Source of the DNA: Winogradskyella helgolandensis
Lineage (GTDB): Bacteria; Bacteroidota; Bacteroidia; Flavobacteriales; Flavobacteriaceae
Assembly (NCBI RefSeq): GCF_013404085.1
Contig: NZ_JABFHO010000001.1
Coordinates: 2,367,001 to 2,431,000 of the forward strand
Direction: 5' to 3'
Length of the DNA: 64,000 bases
Every line of letters starts with the position of its first letter. Position 1 is the stretch's first letter. A program made the translations under genes and the position numbers. Positions 25,117 through 32,364 of the stretch are shown here, one piece after another. The notes beneath the pieces were generated by a model. It was not told the DNA's origin. It was given only the letters and a program-made list of their open reading frames with translations, and did no database searches.

Positions 25117-26004
25117 TTAGTCTTCTGATTTTCCAATTTCGCTAATACGATCATACGTGCCAGTAAAGTTTACTTTTTCGTGTAAATGAAAGTAAATAAC
25201 AGCTCCTGCAACCATTAGAATGATGTTTAATAAAAACTGAAAGAATGTATTGAATACATTAAGAACGATAACTACTGGGTCTGCAGAAAAGGTATTAAGA
25301 TTAGCAGGATCAATTTCACCAGAAAAAACACCTGTACTTATTAAGGCATATATTACTGATGGAATTGAAAATACCATAGCGAGAATGTAATAAATAATTC
25401 CCAATACGATAAAAACACCAAAAGCTGTCCAGAAATCGGCATTGGCCAACGTAAAACTCTGGCTAAACGCATCTGATGTAGAACGTTTTGGTTCAAAAAC
25501 ATAGACACTAAAAACAATAGCCATTGGAATCATAGCGTAAAAGACAGGCAACACACATAGCATTGTCGCAATCATTAAGGTTATACCTTTTAAAAAACTA
25601 AGTCCAAAAAACGACCAAAAGGATTTGTAGACGCTGCTTTTTATTTCTGATGGATCAATAATGCCTTTATTATCTACATAAGATTTAATGTAGAAAAGTA
25701 CTGTAGCTGCTGTTAGAATATAAGCTGCAATCGCAGAAATAAAGTAAATAATGACTGTAACTATTGTAACGACAATGCTTGTTGAATTTAAGCTTGGTTC
25801 ATTAAAGCTAGTAAAATTAAGAATATCACCAGCGACATAATTATAAGCGGCAAGCGATAGCATAAAAATAACAATTGCTGGTCCTGCAATATTAAAAATG
25901 GTTTTGATAAATGGTTTAAATTCATTTCTGATAAAACCGAATGTATCACTTAAAATACTGCTGAAATCGCGTTGTTTTCTAAATTCGATATAGGATTTAT
26001 TCAT
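25117..26004 (-). CDS. Multi-pass membrane protein of the MoxR cluster
   Basis: A 295-residue protein with about six predicted membrane segments (at roughly 35-60, 75-110, 135-170, 190-215 and 250-275) and short charged ends. I do not recognise a named domain with certainty; homologues in this position are usually annotated as hypothetical membrane proteins. It abuts the DUF4129 gene (stop and start adjacent) and follows the SpoIIM gene by 2 bp, so it is an integral member of the operon. Confidence 0.75.
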   Translation of the reverse strand: MNKSYIEFRKQRDFSSILSDTFGFIRNEFKPFIKTIFNIAGPAIVIFMLSLAAYNYVAGDILNFTSFNEPSLNSTSIVVTIVTVIIYFISAIAAYILTAATVLFYIKSYVDNKGIIDPSEIKSSVYKSFWSFFGLSFLKGITLMIATMLCVLPVFYAMIPMAIVFSVYVFEPKRSTSDAFSQSFTLANADFWTAFGVFIVLGIIYYILAMVFSIPSVIYALISTGVFSGEIDPANLNTFSADPVVIVLNVFNTFFQFLLNIILMVAGAVIYFHLHEKVNFTGTYDRISEIGKSED

Positions 26005-26006
26005 GT

Positions 26007-27014
26007 TTAGTTAGTTGGGTTTAGGTTAAGCTCTATAGTATTATTAGATGCTGTATCTTGTTTTATTTTTCTGTTTAATTGAATAGGGTAAATTACGTAG
26101 TAAAATAGGATTAAAGCTAGAGAACTGGTAATAATTAAAATGGCGAGCCAATCTGGCATTTCTGTATGTCTGGTGACAAAGCCTTCTAAAAATCCTGCGA
26201 TTATAAAAAAGGGGATGGTGCTCATTAGAATTTTTAAGCCGTTAATCACTCCGCGTTTAAAAGCTTCTAATCGTGGTAAAGTCCCTGTAAAGAGCATGCC
26301 ATTTCCCATAACGAGACCAGCACAACCAGCAATAATAATCACTGATATTTCAATTGTTCCATGAATCCAAATGGTACGTGCAGATTCCCATAATAAACCT
26401 TGTTCGTAAAAAAAGTATTGAAAACTACCTAACATAATACCATTTTGCATCATAATGTATAAGGTGCCGATACCTAATAAAATACCATAACCAAAAGCAA
26501 ACAACGCCACTTTAATATTATTAAGCGTTATACCAAGGAACATGTGGAATTCGCCTTGCTTTTTATAAACAGCCATGGGATCTCCTTTTTCTATGTTGTC
26601 CATCGTCATGTTAACGTAACCGTCTCCAAGAAAAGATCTTACAAAATCATCTTCGCTAGCAGCAGAAAATGCTCCTACAATAACAAAAAGGGTGAACGTT
26701 AAAAAAGCAATAAGCAATTCGCGATGATGTTGATAGAATAGCGTAGGGAACTCGGTGTTAAAAAAAGAAATAAGTCTGTTTTTAGGTTCTTTCTTCGTTT
26801 TGTAAATACTTTGGTGAGCGTTAGACGCTAATTGATTTAAATAGCGTTCGGTATTACTATTCGCATAAAAGGTTTTGGCGTAGCTTAAATGATCGGTGAC
26901 TTCAATATATAGATCAGAAAGTAAATCAGGATCAATTTGCGTTTTATTTGTAAGAATGTTTTCAAATTCTAACCATTTATCTTTATTTTGCTTTACAAAA
27001 GCTGCCTCGCGCAT
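26007..27014 (-). CDS. Stage II sporulation protein M (SpoIIM)-like membrane protein
   Basis: A 335-residue protein with a cytoplasmic N-terminal third (REAAFVKQNKDKWLEFENIL) and five to six membrane segments in the SpoIIM/DUF95 pattern, including FLGITLNNIKVALFAFGYGI, then GIGTLYIMMQNGIMLGSF and the IWIHGTIEISVIIIAGCAGL segment. The organism has no sign of sporulation; in non-sporulating bacteria the family accompanies MoxR-DUF58 operons. It is first in the operon and divergent from the RDD gene, with 35 bp between the two starts. Confidence 0.9.
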   Translation of the reverse strand: MREAAFVKQNKDKWLEFENILTNKTQIDPDLLSDLYIEVTDHLSYAKTFYANSNTERYLNQLASNAHQSIYKTKKEPKNRLISFFNTEFPTLFYQHHRELLIAFLTFTLFVIVGAFSAASEDDFVRSFLGDGYVNMTMDNIEKGDPMAVYKKQGEFHMFLGITLNNIKVALFAFGYGILLGIGTLYIMMQNGIMLGSFQYFFYEQGLLWESARTIWIHGTIEISVIIIAGCAGLVMGNGMLFTGTLPRLEAFKRGVINGLKILMSTIPFFIIAGFLEGFVTRHTEMPDWLAILIITSSLALILFYYVIYPIQLNRKIKQDTASNNTIELNLNPTN

Positions 27015-27049
27015 TATATTCCCTTTTAGACTTTCAAAGAAAAGAAAAT

Positions 27050-27766
27050 ATGGATGAATTTCAAATAGAAACGGCCCAAAATGTAGGGATTAATCAAAAT
27101 GTTGCTAGTATTGGCGATAGAATGCTTGGTTACCTTATAGATAGCGCTATTATTCTATTGTATACTATAGCTGCAATACTCCTTTTAACGACTTTGAATT
27201 TGGATATGGGAGATACTTGGGCGATTTACCTATTGGTGTCTTTGCCTGCATTTTTATATTATGTATTGCTCGAAACATTTATGAATGGTAAAACCGTTGG
27301 TAAAATGTTGATGAAAACTAGAGTCGTAAAACTTGATGGCTCAAAGCCTAGTTTTTCTAATTATTTTGTGCGTTGGATTTTACGTATTGTAGATGTTGCA
27401 TTAACATCTGGAGGTGTTGCCGCTTTTACTATTTTACTTAAAGGCAATGGACAGCGTTTGGGAGATATTGCTGCTGGTACAACAGTAATTAGTGAAAAAC
27501 AGCTGCTAACGATTCATGATACGCTTATTAAAGATGTTCCAGTAGATTATATACCAACTTACAGCCAGGTTACGGTGTTAAATGATAGTGATATGCAAAC
27601 TGTGAAAAATTTATATGATGATGCAATTAGAAACGGACATCATAATATTATTCTGAATTTACACCATCGTTTATTAAAAATTATGGCAATAGAAACGAAT
27701 GAAAAACCTGTAGATTTTGTGGCAACTGTTATAAAGGATTATAATTACTACACTCAGAATATGTAA
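27050..27766 (+). CDS. RDD family membrane protein
   Basis: A 238-residue protein with the RDD domain in the N-terminal 150 residues. The conserved motif appears as NVASIGDRMLGYLIDSAI (residues 18-35), then two membrane segments, MNGKTVGKMLMKTRVVKLDG, and a third segment ending with GQRLGDIAAGTTVI. The C-terminal 80 residues are soluble and helical. RDD proteins are thought to be transport-related in some bacteria; here the constant partner is the divergent SpoIIM/MoxR operon, with which it likely functions. Confidence 0.9.
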   Translation: MDEFQIETAQNVGINQNVASIGDRMLGYLIDSAIILLYTIAAILLLTTLNLDMGDTWAIYLLVSLPAFLYYVLLETFMNGKTVGKMLMKTRVVKLDGSKPSFSNYFVRWILRIVDVALTSGGVAAFTILLKGNGQRLGDIAAGTTVISEKQLLTIHDTLIKDVPVDYIPTYSQVTVLNDSDMQTVKNLYDDAIRNGHHNIILNLHHRLLKIMAIETNEKPVDFVATVIKDYNYYTQNM

Positions 27767-27767
27767 G

Positions 27768-27923
27768 CAGAGAATCACTTTTTCATTTTCGGAAAAAGTG
27801 AGTGAATCGCTTATCCCAGACTGGTTTTGGGATCTCAGAGAACCACTTTTTATTTTTCGGAAAAAGTGAGTGGATTGCTTATCCCAAATGCGTTATGAGA
27901 TTTCAGAGAATCATATTTCATTT
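27768..27923. repeat. 68-bp direct repeat, two full copies plus a partial third, each with hairpins
   Basis: Copies at 27768-27835 and 27836-27903 are exactly 68 bp and start CAGAGAAYCACTTTTT. A third, partial copy runs 27904-27923. Each full copy contains a hairpin CACTTTTT...AAAAAGTG; the first also has ATCCCA...TGGGAT, which has decayed in the second. They fill most of the gap after the RDD gene. Confidence 0.85.
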
Positions 27924-27971
27924 TAAATTAGATTCCTACCTTCGCACGAATAATAAAAATTAATTAAACCC

Positions 27972-28595
27972 ATGTTTTTTCAATTTATAGATATATTAGG
28001 AACTATTGCTTTTGCCATTTCAGGTGCATTGGTTGCTATGAATAAACGGATGGATCCATTTGGTGTGCTTATTATTGCTTTTGTTACAGCTGTTGGAGGT
28101 GGCACTTTACGTGACGTAATGATTGGGATTGAGCCTGTATCATGGATGAAAAATATGACCTTTGTGTATGTTATTATGAGTTCAGCTGCATTTGCAGTCG
28201 TTTTTAGAAAACGAATTAATTACCTTAGAAAGTCATTATTTTTATTTGATACGATAGGGATAGCACTTTATACGGTTGTTGGCATAGAAACCGGACTTAT
28301 AGCAGGTTTGCATCCCTTAGTTTGTATTTCTTTGGGGACAATGACCGCTTGTTTTGGTGGTGTATTAAGAGATATTTTATGTAATGAAATCCCTGTGATT
28401 TTTAGAAAAGAAATCTATGCAACGGCTTGCATTTTAGGTGGATTGACTTATTTCTTATTACTACAGTTTTTTGAAGATAGACATATCTTGTTTGTAATAG
28501 TGGGTGTTGTTGTTATTACCATTCGTTTGGTTGCTGTACGTTATAAGATTAGTTTGCCTACATTATATAATGAAGAAAAAAATAAGGAGGCATAA
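27972..28595 (+). CDS. Trimeric intracellular cation (TRIC) channel family protein
   Basis: A 207-residue membrane protein of the UPF0126/YadS class, now grouped with TRIC channels. The internal duplication is visible as two glycine motifs, AVGGGTLRDVMIG (residues 42-54) and CFGGVLRDILCNEIP (about 128-142), each following a pair of membrane helices. Seven segments are predicted in all. Bacterial members form homotrimeric K+-permeable channels; the physiological role is not settled. It is monocistronic. Confidence 0.92.
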   Translation: MFFQFIDILGTIAFAISGALVAMNKRMDPFGVLIIAFVTAVGGGTLRDVMIGIEPVSWMKNMTFVYVIMSSAAFAVVFRKRINYLRKSLFLFDTIGIALYTVVGIETGLIAGLHPLVCISLGTMTACFGGVLRDILCNEIPVIFRKEIYATACILGGLTYFLLLQFFEDRHILFVIVGVVVITIRLVAVRYKISLPTLYNEEKNKEA

Positions 28596-28643
28596 TAATG
28601 TGTTTCTTAGTAAGTTTAGTGGATGCGTGTCGTGTTAACTTGA

Positions 28644-28660
28644 AATGTCAATTTGACATT
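28644..28660. promoter_or_regulatory. Palindromic candidate operator upstream of hsp20
   Basis: AATGTCAA-T-TTGACATT is a perfect inverted repeat with 8-bp arms. The half-site TTTGACATTT recurs at 28695-28704, close to TATTTTTG (28704-28711). This may be a regulator-binding site for the heat-shock gene; the regulator is unknown. Confidence 0.4.
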
Positions 28661-28825
28661 TTAAGATCTGAAAAAATGACGATAATTCTGTAAGTTTGAC
28701 ATTTATTTTTGTAAAATTTTCTTAAAAATAAGAATTGTTCGTTTTGGTATTTAATTTGTATATACTTCAACGAAATCAATAGCGGTTTCAAGTTTGAAAT
28801 AATGTTTAACTTAAATTTTTATATT

Positions 28826-29302
28826 ATGAACAATTTAGTAAGTGTTCCTAAAAACGGAAGTTTAGTAAAGACAGATTCAGATACAAACTTCCCAACATGG
28901 TCTAACTGGTTGGATGAAATTTTTAATCGAGATTTGCCTTCAGTATTTAATTCTAATTTTAATACTGGAATGACCTTACCAAAAGTAAATATTAAAGAAA
29001 CGGCTGATGCTTATTTAGTAGAAATGGCGGTTCCTGGTTTAAAGAAATCAGATTTTAATATTGACATTGATAACCAAGTTTTATCAATTTCTACGGAGAA
29101 GAGCGAAGAAAATGAACAGAAAGGTGAAAATTATACACGTCGCGAGTTTGGATATTCGTCGTTTAAGAGAACCTTTAGTTTACCAGAAACTGTAGAAGAA
29201 GATAAAATTAAAGCTAGTTATAACGAAGGACTTTTAAATATTCATCTTCCTAAAAAAGAGGAGGCAAAGCAAAAACCTGCCAGAAAGATCCAAATTTCTT
29301 AA
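28826..29302 (+). CDS. Hsp20 / alpha-crystallin family small heat shock protein
   Basis: A 158-residue protein started at ATG 28826; an in-frame ATG eight codons earlier gives an unusual hydrophobic leader and is less likely. The alpha-crystallin domain spans about residues 48-140: LPKVNIKETADAYLVEMAVP, VLSISTEKSEENE, YTRREFGYSSFKRTFSLPE and the terminal KASYNEGLLNIHLPKK. The C-terminal I-Q-I anchor (RKIQIS) that links dimers into oligomers is present. It acts as an ATP-independent holdase. A palindrome upstream may control it. Confidence 0.95.
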   Translation: MNNLVSVPKNGSLVKTDSDTNFPTWSNWLDEIFNRDLPSVFNSNFNTGMTLPKVNIKETADAYLVEMAVPGLKKSDFNIDIDNQVLSISTEKSEENEQKGENYTRREFGYSSFKRTFSLPETVEEDKIKASYNEGLLNIHLPKKEEAKQKPARKIQIS

Positions 29303-29333
29303 TCCTATTTTTTAGTAGTTTAAAATCTTAACG

Positions 29334-29360
29334 ATGAGGCTGTTTTTCGGCCTCATTTTA
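29334..29360 (+). terminator. Terminator after hsp20
   Basis: ATGAGGC (29334-29340) pairs with GCCTCAT (29350-29356), followed by TTTTA. The stem is short but GC-rich for this genome. Confidence 0.6.
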
Positions 29361-29393
29361 ATATAAGTCTGTTTAATTTTAAATCATATTATT

Positions 29394-29879
29394 ATGAAAA
29401 AGCTAATTGTTTTAATGATGCTTTTTTTAGGCACGAGTTGCAGTGGACAGCATGATAAGTCTAATGAAGCTAGCGTAAAAACGCAAGATAAAGCTAACAA
29501 AATAGAGCCACAGGGTAGTTGGAAGGTCGATAAAGAATTTGACGCTGAAGGAAATTTAATTCGTTATGATAGTATCTATTCGTGGTCGTCATCAGATGAT
29601 TTGGAGGGGCTTTCTTTTGAAGAAAAAGACAGTTTAATGCAAACATTTAAATCGCGATTTTTTACTAATTTCTCTAGTTTTAAAAATGAAGGGTTTGAGG
29701 ACGTGTTTTCTCAAGATTCACTTTTTAGTAAACATTTTTTTAATGATGATTTTTTTGGGAGTGATTTTGGAAATGATTTTATGAACCTAGACAAGATAAG
29801 ACAACAAATGCTTGAAAGGCAAAAGAATTTTCTAGAGAAATATCAATCGGAATTTATAAAACCTGAAAACGAAAACTAA
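29394..29879 (+). CDS. Predicted lipoprotein, Phe/Asp-rich
   Basis: A 161-residue lipoprotein with the signal MKKLIVLMMLFLGTSC (Cys16). The mature part contains PQGSWKVDKEFDAEGNLIRY, then a Phe/Asp/Ser-rich low-complexity stretch (HFFNDDFFGSDFGNDFMN) and a C-terminal helix rich in Gln/Lys. No family recognised. It follows hsp20 by 91 bp beyond a modest terminator, so partial co-expression with the heat shock gene is possible. Its stop lies in the stem of its own terminator. Confidence 0.7.
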   Translation: MKKLIVLMMLFLGTSCSGQHDKSNEASVKTQDKANKIEPQGSWKVDKEFDAEGNLIRYDSIYSWSSSDDLEGLSFEEKDSLMQTFKSRFFTNFSSFKNEGFEDVFSQDSLFSKHFFNDDFFGSDFGNDFMNLDKIRQQMLERQKNFLEKYQSEFIKPENEN

Positions 29880-29897
29880 TAGTTTTCGTTTTTTTGT
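29866..29897 (+). terminator. Terminator overlapping the lipoprotein stop codon
   Basis: AAAACGAAAACT (29866-29877) and AGTTTTCGTTTT (29881-29892) form a perfect 12-bp stem with a 3-nt loop, followed by T residues. The stop codon TAA lies at the tip. Confidence 0.85.
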
Positions 29898-29976
29898 TTT
29901 TTGCAATGCTTTATCTATTGTTGGTTATGGATGTTTAATCCTATAATGTGTTTTGGTAATTCATTTTTACTTGTTT

Positions 29977-29986
29977 GTTACCAACA
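29977..29986. repeat. Left 10-bp inverted repeat flanking the cassette-like gene
   Basis: GTTACCAACA, the exact reverse complement of TGTTGGTAAC at 30664-30673. It lies 9 bp beyond the stop codon of the intervening lipoprotein gene. Confidence 0.7.
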
Positions 29987-29995
29987 GTATTTTAT

Positions 29996-30661
29996 TTAAT
30001 AATAAATTATAGTATCAGAATTCGGAAAGGTGAATTTATTATTTCCAGGATAAAAGTTAGCCATATTCGGCAACGTTTTGAGTTTTTTTATTATTTCTTT
30101 TTTCTCAATTTTTGAGCTTTTATTTATACAATCGCTTGTTTCTTGTTCATAATTAATCTTACCGTTTGATAGATTATAATCAAAATTAAAGAAATTATCA
30201 CAGGGTGAACCAAAATTTACTGTAACTCCTATTAATTGAAAAGAATCGCTTTGATACCTAAACTTATGCGTATAATGCCATCTTTGACGAGCGCCTCCTG
30301 AATGATTAATTACAATACAATTTCTATCAATGGAAATTCCTTCAAAAGGATCTCCCATCATTCCTCCGTGTTGACTTGCTAATATGGCTCCAACTGATTT
30401 TTTCCACAATTCCCATTTGTTATGGTTCTTTTTGTAAATGTATATTTGCCTTTCCGTTCCCATATCCGTTTCTTTTTCAGTATCGTATACTATAACTTTT
30501 TCAGAAATACCATCTTTATCTAAATCTCCTTCTTTTTCATCAAGAATTTTAAACGATTTTGGTGTTTGAATTAATTCAGACTTTTTATTTTCCTGACTTT
30601 TACAAGACATAAACGAAAAAATAAATAGCATTAAAAAGCATGAGGATACGGATTTTTTCAT
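29996..30661 (-). CDS. Predicted lipoprotein of unknown function, flanked by inverted repeats
   Basis: A 221-residue lipoprotein: MKKSVSSCFLMLFIFSFMSC gives the lipobox with Cys20. The mature domain begins ILDEKEGDLDKDGISEKVIV, a D-x-D-x-D-G-x-x-E motif like the calcium loops of FG-GAP/VCBS-type or dockerin-like proteins. It continues through a beta-rich region (RQIYIYKKNHNKWELWKKS, GGARQRWHYTHKFRYQSDSF) to a C-terminal IIYY. Two Cys pairs may form disulfides. The gene is bounded within 9 and 2 bp by 10-bp inverted repeats and abuts a large imperfect palindrome, suggesting a mobile or acquired gene. Confidence 0.65.
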   Translation of the reverse strand: MKKSVSSCFLMLFIFSFMSCKSQENKKSELIQTPKSFKILDEKEGDLDKDGISEKVIVYDTEKETDMGTERQIYIYKKNHNKWELWKKSVGAILASQHGGMMGDPFEGISIDRNCIVINHSGGARQRWHYTHKFRYQSDSFQLIGVTVNFGSPCDNFFNFDYNLSNGKINYEQETSDCINKSSKIEKKEIIKKLKTLPNMANFYPGNNKFTFPNSDTIIYY

Positions 30662-30663
30662 AG

Positions 30664-30803
30664 TGTTGGTAACGTTATTAAAAATGGTTAGTTGGTGGTT
30701 AAGCGCCTAATTTAGTAAACAAAAACTTACGCGAAAAAATTCCGAAAGAATTTTCCAAATTAGCACTTACCGAAGCAATTAATTAAACAGGTTGTTATCA
30801 CCA
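30664..30803. repeat. 140-bp imperfect palindromic element beside the cassette-like gene
   Basis: Begins with TGTTGGTAAC (the right inverted repeat) and ends GTTGTTATCACCA. Inside, AAGCGCCTAATTT (30701-30713) pairs imperfectly with AAATTAGCACTT (30757-30768). At the centre, AAAATTC-CGAAA-GAATTTT forms a hairpin, and GTAAACAAAAACTTAC (30715-30730) forms a small side hairpin. It could fold into a long cruciform like recombination sites or dispersed repeats. No coding potential. Confidence 0.6.
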
Positions 30804-30859
30804 GTTTTACTTTATATAAGAAGGAAGAAGCGCTACACTAATTTTAAAACTCGTTTAAT

Positions 30860-30901
30860 TAATAAAAGAAAGCCACTCTACATTGCTGCAAAATGGCTTT
30901 C
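30860..30901 (-). terminator. Terminator of the RND efflux operon
   Basis: Read leftwards, GAAAGCCA and TGGCTTTC (30901-30894 and 30875-30868) form a perfect 8-bp stem, followed by TTTTATT. It lies about 20 bp beyond the stop of the outer-membrane component. Confidence 0.75.
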
Positions 30902-30921
30902 AGATTCAGGGCACTCTTCAA

Positions 30922-32364
30922 CTAATTCCATCCACCACCTAAGGCTTGGTAAACTTTTACGTTCGCCAAGAATTGGTCTCTTTTGGTTTCAATAATTTCA
31001 ATTTTAGAATCTAAAGCTTCTCTTTGTGTGAGTAGCACTTCTGTGTATTCTGCTCTGGCAGATTTAAAAAGCTGAATAGACAACTCAATGGCTTCTGTCA
31101 TGGCATTCACTTGTTTGGCTTTTAAATCATAATTTTCTTTTAAATTATTAATATTAGAAAGCTCATTAGCCACTTCCATGTAACCATTTAAAATGGCCTT
31201 TTCATATTCGAAAACCGCTTGCAATTGTCGGCTGTTGGCATTGCTGTATTCTGCTTTAATTGCATTTCTGTTTATTAAAGGACTTACAATATCTCCAACT
31301 AACGAATACAAAACCGATTCTGGTGTGCTGGTTAAATACTTTGTTTTAAAAGCTTGCAAACCAACACCAGCTTTAATCCCTATAGAAGGGTAGAAGTTCG
31401 CTTTGGCTATTTTAACATTTAACTTGGAAGCTGCTAATTCATATTCTGCTTGTTTAATGTCGGGTCTGTTTGCCAAAAGTTGAGCAGGAATACCAGCTTC
31501 AATGGCATCAATAGGACGCTCAATAAAATCATCAGAATCTCTATCGATGGTCTGTGGATAACGACCTAAGAGAAAATTGATTTTATTTTCAGTTTCTACA
31601 ATGCTTTGGCGGATTTCAAATTTATTGCTTTGGTTTTTATAAACTTCAGCTTCAAAACGTCTAACAGCTAATTGTGTTGCTCTAGCGGCTTGTTTTTGCA
31701 ATTTTACCATTTTTAAAGCATTTTTCTGAATCTCTAAATTCTGCTCTATAATGTTTAACTGATTATCTAAAGCTAAAAGCTCGTAATACGAATTTGCAAT
31801 CTCCGAAACGATGTTGGTCACCATGAAATTCTTACCTTCAATAGTGCTTAGATATTCTAAAACGGCCGCTTTTTTACCGTTACGTAGTTTTTTCCAAACA
31901 TCGAGTTCCCATGAAACATCTAGGCCTACAGAAAAATCAGTTAAAGGCTCAGGAAATTCTTCGCCTTCACGAATATCTAAATTATGTTCTACAGCACCAT
32001 CTCTAGTGTATTCTCCAACTTTTTCCACTTCAGCGCCTGCATAGACATTTACAAAAGGTAAATATTCCCCTTTTCTAACCTTGACTTCATTATTTGCCAT
32101 CGAAATTTTCTGTAGCATAATATTAAGCTCTTGGTTATTGGCCAAAGCCGTATCAATTAAAGCGACTAATTTTTGATCAGAGAAAAACGTTTTCCATTGT
32201 ATATTGGCTGTATTAGTGGAATCTGAAGTTTCATTTGTATACTGGTCAGGTACGGCTTTGTTTTCTTCTCTTATGGCCTTTTGCATTGGCACACAAGAAA
32301 AGAGTAGTAGTAAAGCGAACACACTAAATAGTTGCGATTTTCTTATCTTTTTTATATTATTCAT
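30922..32364 (-). CDS. Efflux RND outer-membrane lipoprotein (TolC/NodT family)
   Basis: A 480-residue outer-membrane factor. Started at ATG 32364 it has a lipoprotein signal (IRKSQLFSVFALLLLFSC); an adjacent ATG at 32367 is equally possible, and longer in-frame extensions run into the permease gene. The duplicated OEP domain shows WELDVWKKLRNGKKAAVLEY in the first half and KIAKANFYPSIGIKAGVGLQ in the second, with long coiled-coil helices between. It forms the trimeric exit duct of the pump. It overlaps the permease stop by 8 bp, giving coupled translation, and is last in the operon. Confidence 0.93.
   Translation of the reverse strand: MNNIKKIRKSQLFSVFALLLLFSCVPMQKAIREENKAVPDQYTNETSDSTNTANIQWKTFFSDQKLVALIDTALANNQELNIMLQKISMANNEVKVRKGEYLPFVNVYAGAEVEKVGEYTRDGAVEHNLDIREGEEFPEPLTDFSVGLDVSWELDVWKKLRNGKKAAVLEYLSTIEGKNFMVTNIVSEIANSYYELLALDNQLNIIEQNLEIQKNALKMVKLQKQAARATQLAVRRFEAEVYKNQSNKFEIRQSIVETENKINFLLGRYPQTIDRDSDDFIERPIDAIEAGIPAQLLANRPDIKQAEYELAASKLNVKIAKANFYPSIGIKAGVGLQAFKTKYLTSTPESVLYSLVGDIVSPLINRNAIKAEYSNANSRQLQAVFEYEKAILNGYMEVANELSNINNLKENYDLKAKQVNAMTEAIELSIQLFKSARAEYTEVLLTQREALDSKIEIIETKRDQFLANVKVYQALGGGWN

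Noticed and set aside
26007..27014. SpoIIM as evidence of sporulation
   Set aside because: Other sporulation genes are absent; the family is a standard partner of MoxR-DUF58 clusters in non-sporulating bacteria.
30664..30803. Palindromic element as an integron attC site
   Set aside because: The ends do not fit the GTTRRRY / RYYYAAC core-site consensus, and no integrase gene lies in the window.
30792..30995. Plus-strand 67-codon frame overlapping the end of the TolC gene
   Set aside because: It covers the efflux operon terminator and overlaps the antisense of the TolC C-terminus; composition does not look like a protein.
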